Assembly (NCBI GenBank): GCA_028583605.1
Contig: CM053335.1
Location: 14,954,053-15,018,052 of the forward strand
Length of the DNA stretch: 64,000 nt
Direction: 5' to 3'
Source of the DNA: Dastarcus helophoroides
Taxonomy: Eukaryota > Arthropoda > Insecta > Coleoptera > Bothrideridae
A program made the position numbers and the translations under genes. Numbering within the stretch: position 1 is the first letter of the stretch; each line of letters starts with the position of its first letter. This document shows, piece by piece, positions 1-10,680 of this stretch. The notes below the pieces were generated by a model. The model searched no databases. It saw nothing but the letters and a program-made list of their open reading frames with translations, and was not told where the DNA came from.

Positions 1-287
1 CATTTTAAAAAAGGGGGTAATTTTCATAAGAATCAGATTCTTCAGAAGAGAGGAAAAATGGTTATCACTTTGGGAAAAACATAATTAATTAAGGAAAGTC
101 CACCTTTTGAAAAAAGTCGAAATTTTCATTGGAAAAATGTTAACAGGTTTTCAAAAGTTACAATAAAAGTCGAAATTTCAAGGCAAAGTATGAAATATAG
201 AAAATTTTCAAAGATAAAGTGAAAATTTCGAAAAGTCAAAATTATGAGTCGAACATTTTCAAATAAAACTATTTGAGAAACGCTGTT
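1..287. repeat. Degenerate AT-rich array (AAATTTTCGA type)
   Basis: No gene is visible. The stretch is made of loosely repeated words such as gtcgaaatttt and gaaaattttcaaa. The same low-complexity family fills much of the window elsewhere. The period is roughly 15-20 bp but too diverged to fix. Confidence 0.6.
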
Positions 288-371
288 ATAATAGATGTAA
301 TAGATAGATATAATAGATGTAATAGATAGATATAATAGATGTAATAGATAGATATAATAGATGTAATAGAT
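288..371. repeat. 22-bp minisatellite, about 3.8 copies
   Basis: A near-perfect tandem repeat of a 22-bp unit built from ataatagatg and taatagatag. It is almost purely A/T/G with TAGAT subrepeats. The open frame it creates on the minus strand is a by-product of the repeat. Confidence 0.9.
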
Positions 372-395
372 TGCTATGCTTTTCGCTTATAAAAA

Positions 396-511
396 AACGT
401 AACGCAGTATCTCCCTGAAGATGATAGGTTGGCGATCGAAACGCGTTAGAGCAACCTCTGTTATGTTTTTTAATCTTTCTTGATTTCAGGGGACAAGATT
501 TGTATTTCAAG
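396..511 (+). mobile_element. Hairpin-repeat family copy A (Penelope-like tail?)
   Basis: This copy reads ctgaagatgatagg, then cgaaacgcgttagagc, then a T-rich stretch, then ctttcttgatttcagggg and tgtatttcaa. The same order of words occurs at 4.2, 10.6 and 35.7 kb, so it is a dispersed family. The CTGAAGA...CGAAACGCGTT arrangement resembles the terminal repeats of Penelope-like retroelements, some of which carry hammerhead-ribozyme motifs. That link is inference from the motif only. Confidence 0.55.
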
Positions 512-600
512 TAATAAATCTAAGTAAATTGCATAGCTTTGAAGAGTTTGTGCAGCTTGCAGAATGATTTTTTGTTCAACTTTATTAACACGATTGATAT

Positions 601-999
601 TGTAACGAATGCAAATTGTAGAATTTAGTACGTAAGAAAATTTTCTAGAAAGATCTTATAAGGGAATAAGGGGATATGAAGCAAACGGCGGATAAGCGTT
701 CCAGAAATTTCGGCAAACGATAAGCCTTATCTGCTGGATTTTTCTAGAACCCGGTAGCCAAAACTATATAACGCGGTCGCCTTTCTTATCTGCCGAAAAC
801 TTCTAGAACCCGAACCAGAAATCTATATAAAGGGGGTCCGGTTGGCTTTCCTTCAGTCAGTCGGTCAGTCAGTTAGAGTCAGTGTACTTAATTAGTGAGT
901 TAGCAGTTAGAAGTTGTAGTGTTCCGAGTTTAGTTTAGAAATAAAGTGGGTATTATTCAGCAAGTTTTAATAATCATTTCCGACCGATAACGCGTAACA
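601..999 (+). mobile_element. Solo LTR of a Gypsy-like retrotransposon
   Basis: The 399-bp unit begins tgtaacg and ends gcgtaaca, an imperfect terminal inverted repeat. It has LTR architecture: TATA boxes, a run of cagtcagt after the promoter, and an AATAAA at 940-945 followed by a short U5. A diverged relative in opposite orientation lies at 61549-61911 and shares the ttccagaaatttcggca and gataagccttatctgc segments. No internal retroelement sequence adjoins it, so it is a solo LTR. The flanking tetranucleotides (atat/attt) do not form a clean target duplication, which suggests age. Confidence 0.75.
748..832 (+). promoter_or_regulatory. Duplicated LTR promoter with two TATA boxes
   Basis: Two successive segments each contain ttctagaacccg followed by ctatata and a G-rich stretch. 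The first TATA-like box is near 766-772 and the second (tatataaag) at 824-832. They look like a tandem duplication of about 60 bp inside U3. The 61549 LTR shows only one such box. Confidence 0.55.
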
Positions 1000-1712
1000 A
1001 TTTGTTGGTTAGGGATTGCGCGTTCCCGTGCTAGATATGTATAATTAAAAGAATCCCATATGAAAAGTATAAAATTAATCTCATGATTGCTAAGATACTA
1101 TATTTGGATTCAACTTTCTGATGTGGCGACTTCTGAGCTCAGATTTAATCATGTCGTATTCATCAGTGTTGCACTCAAGCCGCTCATAGGTAAACTTCCG
1201 TTTGTTTGTAGTCGAGAAACATTTCGATTTGTTTAAGCAAACATTTCTGATTGAGTTAAGGGAACGTCGTGTGGCCATAACTAGAGAGCATATCCGCCAT
1301 ACAAATACATCTGCAGGTCATAATACTGTCTCATGCACAATCATAACAAAGACAGGGATTGGATGTGTATACCTTTGAGATTATCAACCGCAGGGTAGGT
1401 GGCGTTGTCGTGTCACCTAAGGTCACCGAAAGATGTGGTGTTACGTCCAATAACGCAAATGAGTTTACTGTGTCGAATTTCGCCCAAGTACCCACTGAAT
1501 GTTTGGATCACTGGAACTCGGGGTTGTTATATTGAATGGTTGTCTCTCAATTTTTAGTTTATTTATTTTTGATCTACGTTACTGAGAATAGTGGGGGTTC
1601 ACTGCTACAGTATTAATTATTTTAGTTCCTCTGGGATTTCACCAAAGTATAGAGTAATGGACGAATTACAAAGATTTGGTATCTTCTGTTGAAGATGAAC
1701 GATGCTGAGAGA
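1000..1712. other. Non-repetitive stretch, no gene seen
   Basis: Mixed-composition DNA with a GC-richer portion near 1380-1530. I see no convincing exon, RNA gene or mobile element. It is presumably intronic or intergenic. Confidence 0.4.
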
Positions 1713-1809
1713 TTATTGATGTTGATATAATAGCGATTGTTGATCGAACATCGATGTTACATCAATATCGATGTTCTACCAACAATCGCTATTATATCAA
1801 CATTAATAA
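1713..1809. repeat. 97-bp near-perfect inverted repeat
   Basis: The left arm (ttattgatgttgatataa and on through tagcgattgttg) is repeated in reverse complement on the right, ending at attaataa. The central part (gaacatcgatgtt against its complement) also pairs, so the whole unit could fold as one long hairpin of about 45 bp per arm. Further catcgatgttg words follow to about 1860. Confidence 0.85.
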
Positions 1810-3819
1810 CTTGGTAGAACATCGATGTTGATGGAACATCGATATTGATGGAACATTTTGTTATGTGGATTTTTTTTTTTTGGAATTTTGTTGTTGTTGT
1901 TGTGAAATGGTGTTTTGGTTTTCAAAAAAACGTCCACTCGTGCGCGCCCGTTTCAAATCCGTTTATATAACCACGTTTGATAGAATTGATTTAATTTTCC
2001 TCTTACGCGCCATATACTGTATTATTCATTTTCTCGGCTCATTCCAGACTTGTGGTGCGGAACGGGAAGATTTGATGCTACAATGTAAAATTTATCGTAA
2101 AAAAAGGTCGTAAAAAGTAATTTACATATTTGTTACTATGCGAACTAGCCCCGTTATGTATTCAGGAATGTTTGTATTAAATTCGCCGTATTAACAGTTT
2201 CCACGGGAGACTAGCAACAATTTAAATTGTAAATAAGGCCTTATATTAACAATGCGGCAACAACCACGAACAGAATGTGGGATGAAATACAATTTCTCTA
2301 AAATCCTCGCACTTTTTTCGCTTGTTGGCAACAAGCTGATAAAATATTTCGTTCGTCTTAAAACTTGACGGTTTTCACGTTAAAATTGTGGTCTCCTAAT
2401 TCAAGCGCTTTGCCTAGGTTCAATTTTTATTCCGTCGCTGTAATTTGTCCTGTTAAGACACCGAAAATACAAAATTTTATTATGTAATTATGCGATTCGT
2501 GCTAGAGGCGCCCCCACCCGACCCCCCGTCTGATTAAATATCTCTTCTGTTGCCGTCTCTCGAGATAACTCTTCAAAATGAAAAATGCCCATAATTCATC
2601 CGAATATTTTTAATTAAGTCCTCGTCTTAAGAAGTTTTTAAGCTTACCCAATTTTCGAGTGAATCTGCGACGTGACTGTTTTTCTGAAAAGGAAAAACGT
2701 TCTTGTCCAAATTATTTTAGGCGAAACATTTCGTGTACGTGTGGCTCGCCTTTAAAGGATTCAAATGTCGATATTCTGATCGAAATAACCAGGAACTAGT
2801 TGATGTGTTTAAGCTTTGACATCATATATGTTGATGAAATTGATTTTGCTGGATGCGTATACCCGTTGGCTATTACGTGGCGTTATTTTTGTGTTTATTT
2901 GTCAATTTGTGTGGCGTCGAATGAGTGTATCAATTTATCAGTATTAGTGTGACGTCTGATGATGAAGTGTTAAACAAATTAGCAATTTTTTCAGTAAAAA
3001 TACTCTTAGTTATGTACGATTACTCAGCGAGAAGGTAAAAGTATATGTTTGGATTCTGAATTCGTTGTGGGTTGCCTAAAGTTTAGGAAAGCACTTAGGC
3101 CAACCTTTCGGGGCCCATTGTGCTATCCCCGTGATTGAGGTTTCCTTGGTCATTCATTCAGCCACCCAACCTTATTGAGAAACTGAAGAAAGTCACTTGG
3201 ATGCGCCTCAAACTGGCCACACTAGGTCAGAAGTCCCCCAGCGTGGATCCTCTGATTGATGCTAGCGTCGGGCAGTGACACATCACCTGCTCGACACTCT
3301 CATATTTTTCTAAATACCCCTTATAACTTCGGGTCGTTTATAACTCCCATTCCGTGGAGGTGTTTGTTTGACATGTCGTTTCAGTTAAACATTGTGACAC
3401 TTTCATCCAACAGAACTGTATAACCCTGTAGCACGTAGTCACAACTTAGTAGCTGGCGTATAGTAGTATCTCAAGCGTATAGAATATTCGTTTTTAGAAG
3501 TTCGATATCTTAAACACATCTCTCTCCTCACTAATAGCTTCTAAATATTCGATAGATGTCTAAAACATATGAAATAGAGCTGAGAATGGAATCAAGTGAT
3601 ACGTCATCAAAAACGACTTTTGACGACGTTTGGGCGTTTTTGATCTCGGATGAACTTCTTTATCAGCTACCAAGCGTCAAGGTTTTGTAATATTGCCCAC
3701 AAAAATCGATTTTGTTTGGGACGCATTCCAACTATGTTGGCTGAACCAATACTTAACAAATCTTCATTATAATGTATTTTTTGCCAAACTTTTAGTATCT
3801 TAAACTCTTTAGACATGAC
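1810..3819. other. Non-repetitive stretch, no gene seen
   Basis: No supported exon or RNA gene. The segment 3060-3330 is clearly GC-richer than its surroundings (for example ctttcggggcccattg). It could be a mobile-element fossil or a conserved non-coding block, but I do not recognise it. Short open frames here have no recognisable domains. Confidence 0.4.
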
Positions 3820-3830
3820 TAGGGATGCAA

Positions 3831-3966
3831 ATGTTAGTTCGATGTTTTGGAAACATCGACGTATCGTTTGTATCGTTGTATCGATGTTTTAACATCGATG
3901 GTAAGCATAAAAAATATCGATACATCGTTCAGTTTATAAACGATGTTTGAAATATCGATGTATCGC
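3831..3966. repeat. Cluster of atcgatg motifs at the left end
   Basis: Many short direct and inverted copies of catcgatg, cgatgttt and tatcgatgta, able to form small hairpins. A matching cluster lies at 9810-9909 just inside the right end of the putative composite. Confidence 0.6.
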
Positions 3967-4140
3967 TTCGCGAGAAAAGTAGCGCCATCTGTTTGCATAG
4001 AATTGATGGGGCAAACGATCACACAATTTTGTAACTAGTCACCCGATGGCAGCAGTGTATATTTAACAAATTGATACTAACTTGTATTGTATACCTGCGG
4101 TATACAAAACAATTAATTGAAAATTTGGTTTAGCTATTTA

Positions 4141-4350
4141 AAAAAATTGAAATACAGAACTTGTCCCCTGAAACCAAGAAAGATTTCAGAGACAAACTGA
4201 CAGAGAGAAAAATGAGAGCTTGGCTGTCGAAACGCGTTAGAGCAACCTTTGTTGTGTTTTTTAATCTTTCTTGGTTTCAGGGAACAAGTTCTGTATTTCA
4301 GTTTTTGAAGATAACCAAGGACCAGTCCGTTCCATCAAAATTAGCTATTT
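4141..4350. mobile_element. Hairpin-repeat family copy B with 37-bp terminal inverted repeats
   Basis: Arms at 4148-4184 and 4264-4300 are inverted copies of each other with one mismatch; they contain tacagaacttgt and ctgaaaccaagaaagat. The pairing extends further outwards. The middle contains gcttggctgtcgaaacgcg, the family core. After the right arm comes the companion module gaagataaccaaggaccag, also found at 10.5 and 35.7 kb. Confidence 0.75.
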
Positions 4351-5107
4351 TTATGTCGCAATCTATAAAACAACGCAAATTTTGAAAGAAAAATTTTAAA
4401 AACAGTTTATCAAGTGTTAACTTTTAAAACTAGAAAACATTAATCGAATTTGTTAAAATTTCGATTTTAAATTTACAATTATTTATTTAATATTTATTAT
4501 TTTAAATATTCGAGCAAAAATAAAAATCTTATCTTTATCAAAATTTTTAGTTTTCAATTCCTTTGAGACAACTTTTTTACATACATTTTTTCGATTTTTT
4601 AATTTCTGTAATTTCGTATTTTAAGTCAAAACCTCTGGAAAAAATTCGAAAATTTCAGAAAACGTTTTTAGAAATAGACCAATTCTCGAGTTAAAAATAA
4701 AAATTTCCAAATAAACACCAAAACACTAAAATTTCGACCCGAATTTCCAAATTAAAAATTTTTCAGAAGTTGTCAATTTTTAGGTAAAAAGTCCGAATAC
4801 GTGTTTCGTGCTTTACTGGAAAATTGCGTATTTTTGTAATTTCTGATTTTCCTCAACACCTCGAATTTGTTCCTAAAATTTTGTATTACACCGAATTTCC
4901 AGATTTTATTTTTATAAATTTTAGGCTTTTCTCGAGGGTTAAAATTTTTCCCAAAATTTGGAGTGTAATCTAGAATTTTACAAACTCGAAAACTGAGAAT
5001 GTGTTATAAATATTTGATGTTTTGTGTAAATTTCGATTTTTTTTTAATTCCTTATTTTTTCTACAAATATGTCGAAATTTCCAGAAAAAATTAACATTTT
5101 AAAAACT
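4351..5107. repeat. Degenerate AAATTTTCGA array
   Basis: Low-complexity A/T-rich sequence with recurrent aaatttcga words. No gene is seen. Confidence 0.5.
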
Positions 5108-6606
5108 CCTGTGAATGTTTTAGTACTTACTTGTCGGAACATTTGTTAGCATTCGAGTTGGATATACCAAACTGACGAGATCTAACAAGATCGAAACCGC
5201 TATTTGGTTACTAAACTTCGAATCTAATAAATGTTTAAACCTATTCGTCTATGCATTATAGAATCCTTGTCTTCTGGGAACTCTCTTAGGGAGCAACCGC
5301 TTCGCAAAGTGGCAGTGTTTCAACTGTTGGTAGTTCAGCCACCTATGATTCACTATACACGCCGCCTGGAGGGCTGCATGAATTTGTAATCTAGGTTGCA
5401 GTCTTCTTGCATACGACATTGTTGGCGATGGCCATTTTTTCTCTATGGACCAATAGGTGGTAGTACTAAAAAGTCAGTCGCTTGACGCCTGTGAATGTTT
5501 TAGTACTTACTTGTCGGAACATTTGTTGGCATTCGAGTTGGATATACCAAACTGACGAGATCTAATAAGATCGAAACCGCTATTTGGTTTCCAAACTTAG
5601 AATCTAATAAATGTTCAAACCTATTGATCTGTGCATTATAGAATCCTTATCTTCTGGGAACTTTCCTAGAGAGCAACCGCTTCGCTAGGTGGCAGTGTTT
5701 CAACTGTTGGTAGTTCAGCCACCTATGATTCACTATACACGCCGCCTGGAGGGCTGCATGAATTTGTAATCTAGGTTGCATTCTTCTTGCATACGACATT
5801 GTTGGCGATGGCCATAGTTTCTCTATGGACCAATAGGTGGTAGTACTAAAAAGTCAGTCGCTTGACGCCTGCGAATGTTTTAGTACTTACTTGTCGGAAC
5901 ATTTGTTGGCATTCGAGTTGGATATACCAAACTGACGAGATCTAACAAGATCGAAACCGGTATTTGGTTTCCAAACTTCGAATGTAATAAATATTCAAAC
6001 CTATTGGTCTGTGCATTATAGAATCCTTGTCTTCTGGGAACTTTCCTAGAGAGCAACCGCTTCGCTAGGTGGCAGTGTTTCAACTGTTGGTAGTTCAGCC
6101 ACCTATGATTCACTATACACGCCGCCTGGAGGGCTGCATGAATTTGTAATCTAGGTTGCATTCTTCTTGCATACGACATTGTTGGCGATGGCCATAGTTT
6201 CTCTATGGACCAATAGGTGGTAGTACTAAAAAGTCAGTCGCTTGACCCCTGTGAATGTTTTAGAACTTGTCGGAACATTTGTTAGCATTCGAGTTGGATA
6301 TACCAAACTGACGAGATCTAACAAGATCGAAACCGGTATTTGGTTTCCAAACTTCGAATGTAATAAATATTCAAACCTATTGGTCTGTGCATTATAGAAT
6401 AAACCGGTATTTGGTTTCCAAACTTCGAATGTAATAAATATTCAAACCTATTGGTCTGTGCATTATAGAATCCTTGTCTTCTGGGAACTTTCCTAGAGAG
6501 CAACCGCTTCGCTAGGTGGCAGTGTTTCAACTGTTGGTAGTTCAGCTACCTATGATTCACTATACCCGCCTGAATTTGTAGTCTAGGTTGCATTCTTCTT
6601 GCATTT
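5108..6606. repeat. Tandem array of about 380-bp units, 3.9 copies
   Basis: Units start with cctg(t/c)gaatgttttag near 5108, 5488, 5867 and 6247. Copies are about 95% alike by eye. The fourth is incomplete and holds an internal tandem duplication of about 71 bp (starting aaaccggtatttgg at 6329 and again at 6400). The unit is GC-richer than its flanks. A minus-strand open frame of 99 codons in copy 3 (5880-6179) is broken by stops in copies 1 and 2, so I do not call a gene. Confidence 0.9.
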
Positions 6607-7970
6607 AAAAAAAGTCTAATTTTTGGATCAAAAGTAAAAGTTTCAAAAAGAAAGTTCCCAAATTTCGAACCTAATTTCTAAATTTGGAATATTTGAGAAG
6701 TTGTCAATTTTTGAGTAAAAATGTTGATACCTACTAGAAATTGGAAATTTTTATCAAAATTTAATTTGAAAATCGCATGTCTCGTTAAATCCAAAATTTT
6801 TTGGAAATATCGAATCTGTCTTAAAATTTTGTATTAAACCAAATTTTATTTTTACAAACTTTGATATTTTTTCAAAATTTGAGCTTTTTTCCAAATTCGG
6901 AGTTTAATCTTGAACTTTTATCGAAAATAGAAACTTTTTTTATAAATATTTGAGATTAAAGCGCAAATGTTTAAACTTTGAGTTTGAATTTTAAATGTTG
7001 AAGTTTTCCTTCTATGTAATTTTAATTTTTTCAAAAGTTTAATTTCTTTTTTAAGATTTTGGGTCTTTTAAAAATTTCGCTATTTTTAAAATTTCGCTAT
7101 TTTTAAAATTTCGGTATTTCTTAAAATTCCAAAATTTGTAAGTTTCTGAACATTTCACATTTTGATAAAATCTTTCGATGTTTTGAATATTTCGGCGTTT
7201 TTTTTAAACTGTAGATTTTTGTTGTTGAAAAGTTTGACTTATTTCAAAATTTAAACTTTTTTGAAAATTCATATTTTTTCAAATCACAGATTTCAATTAT
7301 TTTTGAAATTTTTAGCCATTTCTTAATATTTCAAACTTTTTTCTTAAAAATCCTGACTTTCGGAATAACATTTTTTTAGAAAATTAAATTGGAACGACTT
7401 TTTTTAGAAATTTTTATTTTTTTTTTGAAATTTTGTTTTTTAATAAAAAAAATGTTTATTTTTTAAAAATTCAGCGTCGTTGGAAATTTTTCAATTTTTT
7501 TTTTGAAGATTTTGCCTTAATTCTCGACATTATTTCAAAATGTTGACTATTTTTCACATTTTCAACCCTTTTGAAAATTAATTTTTATTTTGTTCAAAAT
7601 TAAACTTTATTTTTAAATCTTCGCCTTTCTTTTAAAAATTCCCATTTTATCAAATCGCTTCCAAAATTCTGCCTTAATATTTTTTACTGTTTTTCAAAAT
7701 TGCAACTCTTTAAAATATTGAATTTTTCAGAATTTCCAGATTTTCAATTGAATTTTTTTTAAATAAAAATGAGGATGTGTTTCTAAATTTCGACTATCAA
7801 TATTTTAATATAAAATTTATCTGTTAAAATTTCAACTTTTTCGAAAACTTGAAATATTTTGAAAAATTTTGTTTTTCAAAAAATTTTCGATCCATTTAAC
7901 AAAAGTTTGGCATCATTACGTTTTTAATAAGGGTTTAATCATTATTTCGACTTTTTTTTTTGAAAAACCA
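6607..7970. repeat. Degenerate TTTCGAAATTT array, inverse polarity
   Basis: T-rich low-complexity DNA dominated by tttcaaaatttcgac and ttttgaaaatt words. This is the reverse-complement orientation of the array at 1-287 and 16.9-19.3 kb. No gene is seen. Confidence 0.6.
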
Positions 7971-9400
7971 GAATTTATTTGAAAATTTTAATTTTTTATG
8001 AAAATTTCAATATTTTTCAAAATTTGGCGTTTTTACAAAATTTTCGAAAATTGAAACACAGAACTTGTCCCCTGAAACCAAGAAAGATTAAAAAAAAGAT
8101 TAAAAAACACAAGTTTTTCAGAATTTTGGCACAGTTTTACATTTTTGAAATTTATTTGTTTTTGAAAATTCCAAAGTTTTGTATTCAACCAAATTTGACA
8201 TCAATTTAAAAAAAATGTATTAGAAATTATAGACAAAGTTTCGAGTTTTTTCTCGAAATTTCGATTTTAATCTCGAAATATGAACCTTTTTTCTCGAAAT
8301 TCCGAGATTAAGTCAAAATTTCGACTTTAATCTCGAAATTTTGACTTGATTCTCGAAATTTCGACTTTATTCTCGAAATTTCGACTTTTTTCTCGAAATT
8401 TTGACTCTTAATCTCGAGCTTCGACTTTAACCTAGAAAGTTAGAAAAAAAATTGAATTTTGGTTATTAAAAATTAAAATTATTGAACACTACTGAACATT
8501 TATTTGAAAATTTTAATTTTTTATGAAAATTTCAACATTTTTCAAAATTTGGTGTTTTTACAAAATTTTCGAAGTTTTTCAGAATTTTGGCACAGTTTTA
8601 CATTTTTGAAATTTATTTGTTTTTGAAAATTCCAAAGTTTTGTATTCAATCAAATTTGACATCAATTTAAAAAAAATGTATTAGAAATTATAGACAAAAT
8701 TTCGAGTTTTTTCTCAAAATTTCGATTTTAATCTCGAAATATGAACTTTTTTCTCGAAATTCCGAGATTAAGTCAAAATATCGACTTTAATCTCAAAATT
8801 TCGACTTGATTCTCGAAATTTCGACTTTATTCTCGAAATTTCGACTTTTTTCTCGAAATTTTTACTCTTAATCTCGAGCTTCGACTGTAACTTAGAAAAT
8901 TAAAAAAAAAATTGAATTTTGGTTATTAAAAATTAAAATTACTGAACACTACTGAACATTTATTTGAAAATTTTAATTTTTTATGAAAATTTCAACATTT
9001 TTCAAAATTTGGTGTTTTTACAAAATTTTCGAAGTTTTTCAGAATTTTGGCACAGTTTTACATTTTTGAAATCATTTGTTTTTGAAAATTTCAAAGTTTT
9101 GTATTCAACCAAATTTGACATCAATTTAAAAAAAATGTATTAGAAATTATAGACAAAATTTCGAGTTTTTTCTCAAAATTTCGATTTTAATCTCGAAATA
9201 TGAACTTTTTTCTCGAAATTCCGAGATTAAGTCAAAATATCGACTTTTATCTCGAAATTTCGACTTGATTCTCGAAATTTCGACTTTATTCTCGAAATTT
9301 CGACTTTTTTCTCGAAATTTTCACTCTTAATCTCGAGCTTCGACTTTAACTAAGTTAGAAAAAAAATTGAATTTTGGTTATTAAAAATCAAAATTACTGA
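7971..9400. repeat. Tandem array of about 453-bp units, 3 copies
   Basis: Each copy starts with atttatttgaaaatttta (about 7974, 8505 and 8957) and contains an internal block of about 19-bp subrepeats (tctcgaaatttcgacttt). Copy 1 is longer because of a nested insertion at about 8049-8113. Copies 2 and 3 are nearly identical. Confidence 0.9.
8049..8113 (+). mobile_element. Hairpin-repeat family fragment C nested in the tandem array
   Basis: Only the first of three tandem copies carries this insert of about 65 bp. It contains acagaacttgtcccctg and aaccaagaaagatta, the arm of the family seen at 4148. The two other copies keep the uninterrupted site ttttcgaagtttttcag. The insertion therefore happened after, or in only one of, the duplicated units. 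Confidence 0.8.
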
Positions 9401-9433
9401 ACACATCCTACTGCCAACTGTCTAAAAACCATA

Positions 9434-9448
9434 CCTAACCTAACCTAA
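9434..9448. repeat. Three interstitial CCTAA units
   Basis: cctaacctaacctaa matches three copies of the common insect telomeric unit TTAGG on the minus strand. It is too short to indicate a telomere. Confidence 0.6.
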
Positions 9449-9809
9449 TCACAGAGTATAGGAATCTCCAGCACTAAAATTTCCAATGTTTCCTCAAATT
9501 TCAAAAAAAAGTCGAAGTTTTGAGTTTATCTGTGATCGAAATGTCGATATTGAAGTCGAAGTTTTGACTTTATTCTCGGAATTGCTAAAATAAATTTGGA
9601 AATTAAAGGTAAAATTTCGAGAAAGAAGTTGAATATTCGAAAAAAAGTCGAAACTTCAATTTTATTCTCGAAATTTCTGGAAAAAAGTTGAAAATTTAAG
9701 ATTAACCTCGAAATTAAAAAAAAACTGCTTCTTTTTAAATTGGTATCTGTTCTATAGGTACCTTTGTAATTTTGACTTCTTAAGCCCGCCAATTAAATAT
9801 TTATTAAAA
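9449..9809. repeat. Degenerate array remnant
   Basis: A/T-rich sequence with gtcgaagttttga and attctcgaaattt words; no gene. The minus-strand open frame across 9526-9792 reflects this composition. Confidence 0.4.
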
Positions 9810-9919
9810 AACATCGATGTATCGTTATCGAATACCGATGTTTAAGACATCGATGTTTTATTAAAAAAAGATATCGATGTTCAAAAATCGATGCTTTTTT
9901 GAACGATGTTGCATCCCTA

Positions 9920-10509
9920 GACAATTCCGCTTCTCAAATTATGTCGATATTTTAAACTAGTACCGGAGGTAACTCGGAATTGTCACGTTTTCATAAGGGA
10001 CCATTCTGCATGACAAAAACAATTTTATCAAAGTAACGACCTAATTTTCCGTCATCCCTCTGTTGAGCGTAAAGAACGGTGACAACAAAGAGAATGGAGA
10101 AAGGATGGTGGGGCCATCGCCGGAGAATTGGCCGTTACGGGGATCTCTCTGTACGCGTTTTAAATAGAATAGAACAATGCTGGGGCTATGCCGAAATCCC
10201 TGTCATAAAGCCTCCACGAATTCCCTGCTATAGGTAACTTATACCGGTCGTATTACGTTGTGGGATCGCAATCCCTTTTGTAATGCGATAACGAAAGGAT
10301 ACGGACTTGATAACCTTTATGATATACAGTTGATTTTACCGGATGATATCGCTTGCTCCTCGTCCATTAAATTATATCAATCTGACTTCTGTTTCGTATG
10401 GCAGCGTTTCGCGATTTACTATACAGTTTTCTTTCAATCAGAAACAGCAAACTGTTGTCTGAGGGGCAAGAGGGGCAATTGGACCTCATCAATGAGTTTT
10501 GATATATTT
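9920..10509. other. Non-repetitive stretch, no gene seen
   Basis: Balanced composition and no repeated words. An open frame at 10258-10548 (+) has no recognisable domain, and its last residues are translated from the hairpin-family module. I read it as non-coding. Confidence 0.4.
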
Positions 10510-10680
10510 TTTTTGGTGGACTGGTCCTTGGTTATCTTCACAAAGTGACATACAAAAATGTCCCCTGAAACCAAGAAAGATTAAAAAACATCACAAAGGT
10601 TGCTCTAACGCGTTTCGATAGCCAAGCTATCATCTTTAGAGATATACTGAGTGAGTATCTCTCTGAAGATGATTTGTTTT
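10510..10680. mobile_element. Hairpin-repeat family copy D
   Basis: The order on the plus strand is ttggtggactggtccttgg, then tgtcccctgaaaccaagaaa, then gctctaacgcgtttcgat, then the perfect small palindrome gatagccaagctatc (10617-10631). This is the reverse complement of the arrangement in copy B. A second ctctgaagatgatt word at 10661-10674 suggests a partial duplication of the terminus. Confidence 0.7.

Larger units (their letters stand above)
3820..9919. mobile_element. Possible hAT-like composite with TAGGGATGCAA ends
   Basis: The left end reads tagggatgcaa at 3820-3830 and the right end ttgcatccct at 9910-9918 plus a, giving an 11-bp terminal inverted repeat. Both ends are followed inwards by clusters of catcgatg words. 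The 8-bp flanks (gacatgac and gacaattc) agree at 5 of 8 positions, compatible with a decayed hAT-type duplication. No transposase is present. The interior consists of tandem arrays and nested repeats. The alternative is two independent MITE fragments about 6 kb apart. Confidence 0.35.

Noticed and set aside
5880..6179. 99-codon minus-strand frame in the ~380-bp tandem repeat
   Set aside because: The equivalent frame has in-frame stops in copies 1 and 2, and the unit length is not a multiple of three, so there is no sign of coding selection.
9434..9448. Telomere signal (TTAGG units)
   Set aside because: Only three units, interstitial and flanked by ordinary repeat DNA.
10258..10548. 96-codon plus-strand frame ending in a segment shared with 35696-35959
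   Set aside because: The shared end (VDWSLVIF / TDWSLVIF) comes from translating the hairpin-family module in both places, not from a conserved protein.
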